Part shown: positions 6,255 through 13,610 of the stretch, in pieces | Numbering within the stretch: the stretch's first letter is position 1 | Layout: every line of letters begins with the position of its first letter | Assembly: GCA_903893935.1 (NCBI GenBank) | Contig: CAITOD010000036.1 | Location: 1-16,304 of the forward strand | From: an uncultured Sphingomonadales bacterium | GTDB taxonomy: Bacteria; Pseudomonadota; Alphaproteobacteria; Sphingomonadales; Sphingomonadaceae | Reading direction: 5' to 3' | DNA: 16,304 bases | Notes under the pieces: model-generated | Seen by the model: the letters and a program-made list of their open reading frames with translations, nothing else | Told to the model about the DNA's origin: nothing | Databases searched by the model: none | Made by a program: the position numbers and the translations under genes

Positions 6255-7538
6255 TCAGAAGCTGTAACGGACCGAGGCGGTAGCGCTTTTGGTGTTGGGC
6301 TTCAGAATGGTGATGGAATTGCGCACCACATTGGCGTCGCTGTAATTCACGCCGAGATTGGCCGTCAGCCCGCGTCCCAGCGCATAGAGCACGCCGAGCG
6401 AAGCCGACAGTTCCTGCGATCCGTCGATCTGGCCATAATGCCCTTCGGCCGAAATCCCGATCGTGCCGATCTTGGTGCGCGCGCCGCTCGATACGAACCA
6501 TCGTTCCAAATCAAGCCCGCGCCCGGTGATCGTTTCAAGCCCGAGCCCGAGATCATAAATGCTGCTGCCATAGGTCAGATCACCGACCACTCCGGCGGCA
6601 TTCGAGTGCAGATTGCCGAGCCCGTCGGCGATTGCCACTTCGCTGTCGCGGAACCGCGCCGTAAAGCGCACTTCGTGATCGTCAATCGGGCGGCGGAACA
6701 CCGCGCCGAGTTCAAAATTGCCGTCCTGATCGACCACCGCGGTGCTGTTCACCGGGCCGAGGCGCACCTGATAGGCGCCGCCCCAGCGCGCGAGCTGCCC
6801 GAGGAAATCGTCGCCGCCCAGCGCGGTTTCGCCATAGCCAGGCCGCCGCCGGGTATCGTTGCGCACGGCATTGCCGACGGTGCCGCCGCTCAGCGTGCCC
6901 CAGCTGGTGCGGATATAGCCATAAGCATTGTCGTTGAAGAACGGATGGCCGCCCGAATACGTGTTGCAAAACGCCGCGCAGACCGAATTATAAAGCGCCG
7001 GCCCGCTGGTATATTGCGCAAAATAGACCGCGCCCACGGTCCAGCGGTTGGCCAGCCGTTCGGAAATTTCGACCTGCCCGTTCGCGGCGAAATTGGGGTC
7101 GTCGGGCGTGATCGCGGCGGCGCGCTGGAAATTGTGCTGCCAGGCGAGATCGACCACCCCGCTTACCACCACTGTCGCACCGCCCACTGCAAACGCCAGC
7201 GGCTCGTCAAGCGTATCGAGATCGCCATAGCTGAGGATCGGCTTCGGCGCGTTCGAGACAGTGGCGGGCTGGCTGTCGCTCATCGCCAGCGCGCGCTGCG
7301 CAAAGTCGATCGAGGTGCGATTGGCGCTCGCGGCCTGCGGGCTGGTCTCGGGCGCAGCGGTATTTGCGACGAGCGCGCGCGCAGCTGGCGTCGGCGCGGT
7401 CACCTGATCGCCGTCGGCGGTGCCGAGCGCGTCGAGGTTGCCATAAGCGAGCACGAGCGTCGCGGCGTGGGCCTGACCGGCCCAGGCGAGCGCCAGCAGG
7501 CTTGCGGTTGTGCGCAAGGCGGGATGGTTTGCGCGCAT
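6255..7538 (-). CDS. Outer-membrane beta-barrel (porin-like) protein with N-terminal YGxLDxL extension
   Basis: The 427-residue protein begins with a Sec signal (ending AWAGQAHA, cut after about residue 25) and ends in Phe (SVRYSF), the usual last residue of outer-membrane barrels recognised by the BAM machinery. From about residue 120 the sequence alternates polar and hydrophobic residues in strand-like segments, with aromatic residues at strand ends. Residues 26-118 form a different, Ala/Pro/Thr-rich extension containing two similar motifs, AYGNLDALG (31-39) and SYGDLDTLD (103-111), the second just before the barrel. The start is the ATG at 7538, only 4 bases after the stop of the haloperoxidase gene, so the two are probably translated from one mRNA. 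It may admit a substrate or release a product of the haloperoxidase; this is inferred from the pairing only. I do not recognise a specific porin family. Confidence 0.72.
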   Translation of the reverse strand: MRANHPALRTTASLLALAWAGQAHAATLVLAYGNLDALGTADGDQVTAPTPAARALVANTAAPETSPQAASANRTSIDFAQRALAMSDSQPATVSNAPKPILSYGDLDTLDEPLAFAVGGATVVVSGVVDLAWQHNFQRAAAITPDDPNFAANGQVEISERLANRWTVGAVYFAQYTSGPALYNSVCAAFCNTYSGGHPFFNDNAYGYIRTSWGTLSGGTVGNAVRNDTRRRPGYGETALGGDDFLGQLARWGGAYQVRLGPVNSTAVVDQDGNFELGAVFRRPIDDHEVRFTARFRDSEVAIADGLGNLHSNAAGVVGDLTYGSSIYDLGLGLETITGRGLDLERWFVSSGARTKIGTIGISAEGHYGQIDGSQELSASLGVLYALGRGLTANLGVNYSDANVVRNSITILKPNTKSATASVRYSF

Positions 7539-7542
7539 CGGC

Positions 7543-8913
7543 CTAGACCCGCGCCGTGAAGAACTTGGCGTTGATATTTTCCGCCAGCGCATAACCGAGC
7601 TTGGTTGATTCCTGGTGGTCGCGCAGCCAGTGCACTCCGCCGTAGATGCGGCTCATCCCGTTTTCTTCCGCCACTTGCGACAGCGAGGTGAAGTGGCGGG
7701 TCTTGCCGCGCAATTCGGGCCAGATCACCTGGTCGGGCGACTGATGGCTGAAACTGACGCTGTCGGTCCCGAGCAGCAGCGCCAGCGTTCGCGTCGCAGC
7801 CGAACCGAATGCCGAATGGCCCGAGGTGTAGCTCGGGAAATTGGGTGTGTTGATCACGGTTTCCCACTTGGGCTCAAGCACCATGCGCGGATCGGGGTTG
7901 TTGAACTGGCGTGCGCGCAGGCGGATCGCGGTTTCGGGGCGCAGAATGTCAAAGGTGTATTTGTTGTGCCACGCCACGATTGCGGCATCGCATTGCCCCA
8001 TGCCGAGCATGGCATAGCCGCGCGCCTTTTCGAGAAAGCTGAACCCGCGTTGCGCAAACAGCAGCATGGCAATTTGCGCCATGTGCCCCGGCGGCGTTGC
8101 CCCCCACGGACCGTCTTCCCAGAAAATCGCGATTTCGGTCTGATCATCGGTGCGTATCTTGCTGTCGCCGCCGCCGAGCGTGCGCACTAGGTGGAACTCC
8201 TCGGCGAATTCGGGGCTGCGCGAATCGTAGAATTCGGGTGCCTGATAATCCTTCGCCGCCTTGATCGACCAGGGCGTGATCTTGCCCTCGCCGGGATAGA
8301 GCCCGCGCGCATAGTCGTCGAACGCCGGCCCCGGATGCGCAACGTAATGCTCGCCATTGGGCAGCCATTGCAGAATGTCGCCGCGCCTTGGCCAGTTGTG
8401 AAAGTAATACGGCAGCTTGGCCGAGCCCGACTTGTCGAACGTGCGCATCTTGACGAAATGCAGCCCGACTTTGCGCCCCCATTCCGCCCCGATCGATTTG
8501 GCCTGGCCATCGGGAAACCGCGCCATGAAGGCCAGCCGCTGGAAAGTCATCGGCGTCAGAAGGCATTCCGACGCCATCGTCGCAAACGCGGTGCCATAGG
8601 CCACTTCGGGATCGGCACCCTGCGGCGCCGGGCCAAGCCCGAAATTGTCCGAATAAGTCCCGGTCACCGCGTTGGCGGCAACGAACCCGGCAATCGTCGG
8701 GCCGGACAGGCAGTAGGCGGTGCGCGGCGGCGGAAGCATCGAATCGCGAAACTGCTGCAGCAGCACATCGATCCAGTATGTCGCGGTGTCGAAATCCTTC
8801 GCGGCAATCACTTGCCCGGCATAAGACCCGCGCCGGCCGATCGGCACCGCGCACCCGGCCAGCCCGATGCTGCCCAATGCCGCGCCTGCACCCAGAAACT
8901 CTCTACGGTTCAC
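7543..8913 (-). CDS. Vanadium-dependent haloperoxidase / PAP2-superfamily enzyme, predicted Tat-exported lipoprotein
   Basis: The 456-residue protein shows the full vanadate/phosphate site of the vanadium haloperoxidase-acid phosphatase superfamily: K318 and R325-P326 (NKYTFDILRP), S364-G365-H366 (PSYTSGHS), and R422 with H428 (SRIYGGVH). Spacings within each motif (K to R 7, R to H 6) equal those of vanadium chloroperoxidase. It should use vanadate and peroxide to oxidise halides, or hydrolyse phosphate esters; the sequence alone does not decide. Length and motif style favour the haloperoxidase branch. The N-terminus has a twin-arginine motif (NRREFLG) and a lipobox (L-A-G-C21), so it is predicted to be exported folded and lipid-anchored. 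The start is GTG at 8913, with only a distant GAGGG as ribosome site. The outer-membrane protein gene follows 4 bases after its stop. Halide, peroxide source and substrate are unknown. Confidence 0.88.
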   Translation of the reverse strand: MNRREFLGAGAALGSIGLAGCAVPIGRRGSYAGQVIAAKDFDTATYWIDVLLQQFRDSMLPPPRTAYCLSGPTIAGFVAANAVTGTYSDNFGLGPAPQGADPEVAYGTAFATMASECLLTPMTFQRLAFMARFPDGQAKSIGAEWGRKVGLHFVKMRTFDKSGSAKLPYYFHNWPRRGDILQWLPNGEHYVAHPGPAFDDYARGLYPGEGKITPWSIKAAKDYQAPEFYDSRSPEFAEEFHLVRTLGGGDSKIRTDDQTEIAIFWEDGPWGATPPGHMAQIAMLLFAQRGFSFLEKARGYAMLGMGQCDAAIVAWHNKYTFDILRPETAIRLRARQFNNPDPRMVLEPKWETVINTPNFPSYTSGHSAFGSAATRTLALLLGTDSVSFSHQSPDQVIWPELRGKTRHFTSLSQVAEENGMSRIYGGVHWLRDHQESTKLGYALAENINAKFFTARV

Positions 8914-9056
8914 GTCTTGCCACGCCCTCGGATTGCCAAAGCAATAAGGGTTTCACTATGCCTGAATGGTTAAAATTGGTTTAGGCGCGGGCTCGACACG
9001 ACTGATTATTGCACGCACCGGCCCGATGTTGGGCGTCGACAACAAGAAAGCACCCA

Positions 9057-9329
9057 ATGACCGTATCCACCCCGACACCTGAAACCGACTTGCAGGCCCT
9101 GCGCGATCACTTTGCGCATTGCGTGCAAGTGTTTGGCGGCACCACGGCCGCATCGCGCCGCCTGGCCATCGACGAACGCGCGATCCGGCGCTTTATCAAC
9201 GGCGAGCGGCCGTTTGGCGCCGGCCTGCTGCACGACACCGCGGCAGCGTTGCGCGTGCTGATCGCCGAAGCGAGCGCCGCCGAGCAATTCATTGCCGGCA
9301 CGCTGGGCACCGGACCCGGGGAACTTTGA
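9057..9329 (+). CDS. Small protein with Cro/YdaS-like helix-turn-helix pattern
   Basis: The 90-residue protein has a predicted helical central region, VFGGTTAASRRLAIDERAIRRFINGERP (about residues 25-52). It follows the pattern of Cro/YdaS-type DNA-binding domains: a GG turn before helix 2, a small-residue helix, a second helix, then NGERP. A further helix follows (about 58-80). Weakness: the match is to a general pattern, not to a family I can name, so DNA binding is inferred. The ATG at 9057 has GAAAG about 7 bases upstream; an upstream in-frame start at 9009 has no ribosome site and gives an unlikely leader. The gene stands alone between the divergent haloperoxidase gene and the Rieske operon (gap 9330-9462) and could regulate either. 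No partner toxin is visible beside it. Confidence 0.6.
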   Translation: MTVSTPTPETDLQALRDHFAHCVQVFGGTTAASRRLAIDERAIRRFINGERPFGAGLLHDTAAALRVLIAEASAAEQFIAGTLGTGPGEL

Positions 9330-9395
9330 CCCCCGCAGAGTCGCACGCGAGCGCCGCGCGATCGGTTCCCGCATGATTCCAAAGCGAACTTTTAA

Positions 9396-9425
9396 TTAGA
9401 TTCGACTCTAAAACATATTTATACC
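9396..9425 (+). promoter_or_regulatory. Candidate promoter with overlapping near-palindromic operator upstream of the Rieske operon
   Basis: In an AT-rich island, 9396-9411 reads TTAGATTCGACTCTAA, a 16-base palindrome broken at one symmetric pair of positions (14 of 16 bases symmetric). It overlaps a weak -35-like TAGATT (9397-9402), placed 17 bases before a -10-like TATACC (9420-9425). Size and place suit an operator for a TetR-family repressor, and one is encoded in this operon. The pairing is inferred. Confidence 0.45.
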
Positions 9426-9462
9426 CCACTCCAGATTTTTTCGCGGAGAGGGAGTGCCGGCA

Positions 9463-10629
9463 ATGCAGCACGAAGAGCAGGTCCGGGTCATCCGTACGCT
9501 GATCGATCACCTCGATCGCGGCACCAATGTCGATGCCGGCGCGATCCGCAAAGTCGCAGCCGCCGATTACACGTGCCCTGATCGCGCGGCGCGCGAATGG
9601 CAGGCGTTCTTCCGCGACTATCCGCAAGTGATCGGCATGTCGGGCGATCTGCCCCGAGCCGGGTCATTCCTGACGGTCAACGATTTCGGCAGGCCGTTGC
9701 TCGCCACGCGGGACGCCGATGGGCGGTTTCGCGCCTTTGCCAATGTCTGCCGCCATCGCGGCACGATTCTCGAAGCCGCGCCGCGCGGCGACAGCACGCG
9801 ATTTGTCTGCCCGTTCCACGCCTGGACTTTCAGCAACACCGGCGCGCTGATCGGCGTGCCCAAACCCGATCATTTCGGCGCGATCGACAAATCCTGCCAC
9901 GGTCTGATCGAATTGCCTGCCGCCGAACGCCACGGCATCCTGTGGGTGCATCCGCAGCCCGACGGAGGGCTCGATGTGCCCGATCTGCTGGGCGGGCTCG
10001 ATCACGAGTTTGCGACCTGGGACTTCGCCAGCCTGGTGCATATCGGCAACGATACGTATGACACGCCGATGAACTGGAAGCTCGCCATCGACACCTTTGG
10101 CGAGACCTATCATTTTGAAAAGCTGCACCGGGACACGCTGGCGCCGATCTTTTACGGCAATGTGCAGGCCTATGATACATATGCGCGCAACCACCGCATG
10201 GCGCTGTGCATCCGGTCGATCGACCTCATGCGATCGATGCCCGAACGCGACTGGGACGTCACCACGGGCGCCTTCCCGGTCTATTACCTGTTCCCCAATA
10301 TCCAGATCAACGTCGGCGCCAACGCCGTCATGCTCGTGCGCGTCTACCCCGACGCCGACAATCCGGATCGCAGTGTTTCGCGCGTTTCGTTCTACGCGCG
10401 GCCGGCGGCACTCGCGGCAGACCCGGTAACCACCCGCGCGGTGCCGCAAAGCTTTGCCGAAATCATCCGCGACGAAGATTACGTCGCCGCAGCGGCATCC
10501 TATCGCGGCGCGCAATCGGGTCTGGTCAATCATTTCCTGTTCGGCCGCAACGAACCCGCGCTGCACCATTATCACAACACCTATCGCGCCGCGCTGGGGC
10601 TGCCGCCGCTCGCGATTGTTGCAGCATGA
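9463..10629 (+). CDS. Rieske-type aromatic ring-hydroxylating oxygenase, alpha subunit
   Basis: The 388-residue protein has a Rieske [2Fe-2S] domain with C96-R-H98 (CRHRG) and C116-P-F-H119 (CPFHAW). The catalytic domain has the mononuclear-iron motif NWKLAIDTFGETYHFEKLH, with H217 and H222; the third ligand is probably an Asp in RDEDY (about 337-339). Such enzymes use O2 and electrons from a ferredoxin and reductase to hydroxylate or demethylate a substrate. No beta subunit, ferredoxin or reductase gene follows directly, as in alpha-only oxygenases; a ferredoxin gene lies about 3.8 kb further on. The ATG at 9463 has GGAG 8 bases upstream; GTG at 9454 is also possible and would add 3 residues. 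The stop overlaps the TetR start (ATGA), showing translational coupling. Substrate unknown. Confidence 0.9.
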   Translation: MQHEEQVRVIRTLIDHLDRGTNVDAGAIRKVAAADYTCPDRAAREWQAFFRDYPQVIGMSGDLPRAGSFLTVNDFGRPLLATRDADGRFRAFANVCRHRGTILEAAPRGDSTRFVCPFHAWTFSNTGALIGVPKPDHFGAIDKSCHGLIELPAAERHGILWVHPQPDGGLDVPDLLGGLDHEFATWDFASLVHIGNDTYDTPMNWKLAIDTFGETYHFEKLHRDTLAPIFYGNVQAYDTYARNHRMALCIRSIDLMRSMPERDWDVTTGAFPVYYLFPNIQINVGANAVMLVRVYPDADNPDRSVSRVSFYARPAALAADPVTTRAVPQSFAEIIRDEDYVAAAASYRGAQSGLVNHFLFGRNEPALHHYHNTYRAALGLPPLAIVAA

Positions 10630-11315
10630 CCGACATTGCCGCAATCGACGTTTCGCGCCGCGAGCACAGCAAGGCGATGCGGCGCGACGCCATTCTAGGG
10701 GCCGCACGATCGCTGATCCGCGAATACGGCGCGCAAGTCTCGACCGCCGATATTGCGCTGCGCGCCGGGGTATCGACCGCGACGGTCTATAACCTGATCG
10801 GGCCGCGCGAGCAGTTGCTGGGCCTGATCCTGAGCGCGCTGTTCGAAGATCTGAAAGCGACGATCAAGGCGATGGGTGAGGAAGACCCGTTCCTGGTCGG
10901 CCACGCCGTGGTGGTGGTCTCCGCGCAGATATTCATCGCCGATGCGCAGCTGTGGCTCAACGTGCTGCCCGAAATCAAAGGCGCATTCGGGTTGCGCGTC
11001 CAGCCGTTCGTGTCGTTTCAGCCGATCAATCTGCAACGCCAGGCGATGACGGCGGCAAAACTGCGAGGCATGCTGACGCGCGCGGCCGATGTCGACATGA
11101 CCGCGACCCAGATCTACGCGGCCTATACCGGGGCGCTGTTTCTGTGGACCGACGGGTATTTGTCGAGCGACGGGTTCCTCGACCAGGCAAGGGCCGGGTA
11201 TTGGGCGGTGCTTGCGGCGCTCGCCTCGGGCGACCATCGCCGCCGTGCGCTGCGCGAACTGCAAAGCCTGCACAGCACCCGCAAGGGTGCCCACCACGCC
11301 AAGCTCGATGAATAA
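10626..11315 (+). CDS. TetR-family transcriptional regulator
   Basis: The 229-residue protein has the standard TetR N-terminal DNA-binding domain: a first helix (RRDAILGAARSLIREYG, about residues 19-35) and a helix-turn-helix with VSTADIALRAGVSTATVYNLIGPREQLL (about 38-65). The variable C-terminal domain is where a ligand would bind and the protein dimerises. The ATG overlaps the stop of the Rieske oxygenase gene by 4 bases, and the alpha/beta hydrolase gene follows 23 bases after its stop, so the regulator lies inside the operon it probably controls. The near-palindrome at 9396-9411 before the first gene is a reasonable binding site. The inducer is unknown; by analogy with catabolic operons it could be the oxygenase substrate or product. 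Confidence 0.9.
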   Translation: MTDIAAIDVSRREHSKAMRRDAILGAARSLIREYGAQVSTADIALRAGVSTATVYNLIGPREQLLGLILSALFEDLKATIKAMGEEDPFLVGHAVVVVSAQIFIADAQLWLNVLPEIKGAFGLRVQPFVSFQPINLQRQAMTAAKLRGMLTRAADVDMTATQIYAAYTGALFLWTDGYLSSDGFLDQARAGYWAVLAALASGDHRRRALRELQSLHSTRKGAHHAKLDE

Positions 11316-11338
11316 CCGCAGCACGAGAGGATTCGATC

Positions 11339-12355
11339 ATGCCGTCCACCCAGACCCGGTACACCGCCGCCAATGTCCCTTATGTGCGCAGCCCCGACGA
11401 AAACTTTGCCGCGCTCGACGGCTATCCTTTCGCGCCCAACTATATCGATTTCGAGGGTCTGCGGCTGCATTATGTCGATGAAGGCCCGCGTGCCGGTCCG
11501 GTTGCGCTGCTGATGCACGGCATGCCGACCTGGAGCTATCTCAACCGCCATATCATCCGCGCGCTGACCGCCGCTGGCTGGCGCTGCATCGCGCACGATC
11601 ACATCGGTTTCGGGCGGTCGGACAAAGTGACCGACCCCGCGTGGTATTCGATCGCGCGCCATGCCCGCGCCTGCACCGCGCTGATCGAAGCGCTCGATCT
11701 GCAAGGCGTGACGCTGTTCGCGCAAGACTGGGGCGGCCCGACCGGTCTCGCGCAGGCGGCCACGATGGAGCACCGGTTTGATCGGCTGGTGATCATGAAC
11801 ACCTGGCTGCCGCACGAGGGCTATTCGTATAGCTCCGCCATCCGCAACTGGGCGGATGGCTGGCAGCCGGGCGGCATGTATGCGACGCATGTTCCCGAAC
11901 CCGTGTCGCTCGGCGGCATCATGATGCTGGCGCTCGGGCACATCGGAATGGACAAGATCGCCGGAATTCTCGCGACCGGACGCCTGCCCGCCCTGCCGGA
12001 CAGCGCACAGGCCATTCTCGACGGATACGATGCGCCGCATCGCGGGCTCGATGGCACGGCTTATGCCGGCCCGCGGCGGTTCCCGCTCAGCATCCCGATC
12101 GATCGGCCCGATGATCCCGTCGCAATCGATGGCGCGCGCCATTTCGAAATTCTCAAAGCCTGGACAAAGCCCGTTCATTTCATCTGGGGCGGCACCGACG
12201 TGATCTTCACCGCCGAATGGGGGCGCCAGTGGGCGGCCCTGTATCCGCAGGCACGGTTCGACCTTCTGCCCGACGCGGGCCATTTTCCGCAGGAAACGCA
12301 CGGCGCCGAAATCGCCCGCCTCGTGCTCGCCCATGCGGCATCATCTGCGGCTTGA
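11339..12355 (+). CDS. Alpha/beta hydrolase, haloalkane dehalogenase (DhlA/HLD-I)-like
   Basis: The 338-residue protein has the N-terminal layout of DhlA-type dehalogenases (VRSPDENFAALDGYPFAPNY, then GLRLHYVDEG). It has the oxyanion-hole motif HGMPTWSYL (60-68), a nucleophile elbow with D130-W131 (AQDWGGPTG), a probable acid D287 (WGGTDVIF) and a catalytic His H315 (DAGHFPQE). The Trp after the nucleophile is the first halide-binding residue of dehalogenases. The second, a cap-domain Trp (W175 in DhlA), is not at the aligned position, though W171 and W175 are nearby in a shifted stretch, so dehalogenation is likely but not certain. Epoxide or ester hydrolysis is the alternative; the Asp nucleophile argues against a simple esterase. 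GAGAGGA lies 7 bases before the ATG. It is the third gene of the operon with the Rieske oxygenase and TetR regulator. No signal peptide; cytoplasmic. Confidence 0.82.
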   Translation: MPSTQTRYTAANVPYVRSPDENFAALDGYPFAPNYIDFEGLRLHYVDEGPRAGPVALLMHGMPTWSYLNRHIIRALTAAGWRCIAHDHIGFGRSDKVTDPAWYSIARHARACTALIEALDLQGVTLFAQDWGGPTGLAQAATMEHRFDRLVIMNTWLPHEGYSYSSAIRNWADGWQPGGMYATHVPEPVSLGGIMMLALGHIGMDKIAGILATGRLPALPDSAQAILDGYDAPHRGLDGTAYAGPRRFPLSIPIDRPDDPVAIDGARHFEILKAWTKPVHFIWGGTDVIFTAEWGRQWAALYPQARFDLLPDAGHFPQETHGAEIARLVLAHAASSAA

Positions 12356-12374
12356 CCGCAATCGGGAGGACACA

Positions 12375-12761
12375 ATGACGTTTTTGGGCTTGCTGCTGGC
12401 TTTCAAGATTATCGTGACGCTGGTGCTGGCCTCGGCACCAATGCTGCTCTTGCCGGCACCGCGGCTGATGCAGCTGTTTCAGCTGGGCGCCGATGCCGTG
12501 CCGCTCGCGCGCCTCTATGGCGTGGCGATCACCGCGCTGCTGGTGGGCTATGCCAGCGGCTTCGCGCCTGCGGCCGCCGGCGTGTTTCCGTGGGGTGCGG
12601 TGGCCATGGGGATCGTGTCCAATACGGGCGCCACGATCACGTTGCTGGTGACCGGGGCCTGGCGTCGCTCGGTCGCGAGCCCGATCCTGTTCGGCCTGAT
12701 CGCCGTCGCGCTGATTGCCGCTGCCCTGTTCCCCGCTTTGGCATTGACGCGCGCTTACTAA
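12375..12761 (+). CDS. Small four-helix integral membrane protein, unknown function
   Basis: The 128-residue protein is almost entirely hydrophobic, with about four membrane segments near residues 3-25, 45-63, 70-93 and 102-124, and short loops carrying a few charges (RLM, ARLYG, WRRS). I do not recognise a named family. The ATG at 12375 has GGAGG 5 bases upstream. It starts 19 bases after the alpha/beta hydrolase stop and is probably the last gene of the Rieske-TetR-hydrolase operon, which hints at a role in uptake, efflux or membrane anchoring for that pathway. Its stop codon overlaps that of the convergent SDR gene by 4 bases, leaving no room for a terminator between them. Confidence 0.75.
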   Translation: MTFLGLLLAFKIIVTLVLASAPMLLLPAPRLMQLFQLGADAVPLARLYGVAITALLVGYASGFAPAAAGVFPWGAVAMGIVSNTGATITLLVTGAWRRSVASPILFGLIAVALIAAALFPALALTRAY

Positions 12762-13558
12762 CCGAGCGGCCGCCCCGAGGCGCGGTTGCGACGGCGCAGC
12801 ATGCCGGGCAGGAAGCGCGCGGCAAAGCTGGCGGATCGGGCGGTCTTGCCCACCAGTGTGTGCAGGCGTTCGCCGTGGACAGCCGCCCAGGCGGCGTCGG
12901 CGACGGCGGTGACCGGGGTAATTTCGAGCCCGGCAATCGCCACGCGGTTGCGGATCGCGTCGTTGCTCTTGCGATTGGGCGCAATGTCGAGCAGCGGGGT
13001 TTCGATAAAGCCCGGCATCAGGTCGCGCACCGCGATGCCATCGGCGGCCCATTCGCCATCGAGCGATTCGGTGATCGAGCGCACGCCGAACTTGGTCGCC
13101 GAATAGACCGAGCCGCCGGGCACGCCGTAAATCCCTGCGGCACTGGCGGTGTTGAGCAGGCACGACCCCGGCGCACGCGCGCGCAACCACGGATAAGCGG
13201 CTTGCGCGCCGAAAATAACGCCTTTCAGATTGATATCGAGCGTGCGTTCGATTTCTTCGGGCGTGAGATCGACCAGCGGCCCGCCGATCGGAATCCCGGC
13301 GTTGTTGAACATGACATCAATGCCGCCCGCCGCGCGCGCAAAGCCCGACAGCGCGGCTTCCCACTGCGCGCGATCGCGCACGTCGAGCCGCGTGGTAAAG
13401 CAGCGATCGGCCGGCAGCAGCGCACGCGTGCCGTGCATGCCCGCTTCGCTGATATCGCCAATCCCGACAAACCAGCCTTCGGCGGCGAATTTCTGCGCCA
13501 CCGCGCGGCCGATCCCCGATCCGCCGCCGCTGATGAAAATACCCTTTGCCTGTGCCAT
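12758..13558 (-). CDS. Short-chain dehydrogenase/reductase (SDR, classical type)
   Basis: The 266-residue protein shows the classical SDR layout: a glycine-rich dinucleotide motif GGGSGIG (11-17), an acidic residue after the second strand (D35 in IGDIS) favouring NAD(H), the NNAG motif (85-88), N110, and the catalytic Ser-Tyr-Lys set S139, Y152 and K156 (YSATK). It is predicted to interconvert an alcohol and a carbonyl in the cytoplasm. The C-terminal tail is rich in Arg (RFLPGMLRRRNRASGRP), longer and more basic than in typical 250-residue SDRs. It is the second gene after the DNA glycosylase (gap 52 bases) on the minus strand. Convergence with the Rieske operon does not prove a shared pathway. 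Substrate unknown. Confidence 0.9.
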   Translation of the reverse strand: MAQAKGIFISGGGSGIGRAVAQKFAAEGWFVGIGDISEAGMHGTRALLPADRCFTTRLDVRDRAQWEAALSGFARAAGGIDVMFNNAGIPIGGPLVDLTPEEIERTLDINLKGVIFGAQAAYPWLRARAPGSCLLNTASAAGIYGVPGGSVYSATKFGVRSITESLDGEWAADGIAVRDLMPGFIETPLLDIAPNRKSNDAIRNRVAIAGLEITPVTAVADAAWAAVHGERLHTLVGKTARSASFAARFLPGMLRRRNRASGRPLG

Positions 13559-13610
13559 GCCGTCCCGCCCCCTTTTCTGTGCGACGGGTCTGGCACAAGC
13601 CGCGCGCAGA

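Noticed and set aside
9021-9034. GCCC-N6-GGGC inverted repeat upstream of the small HTH gene
   Set aside because: Only 4-bp arms; expected by chance at this GC content.
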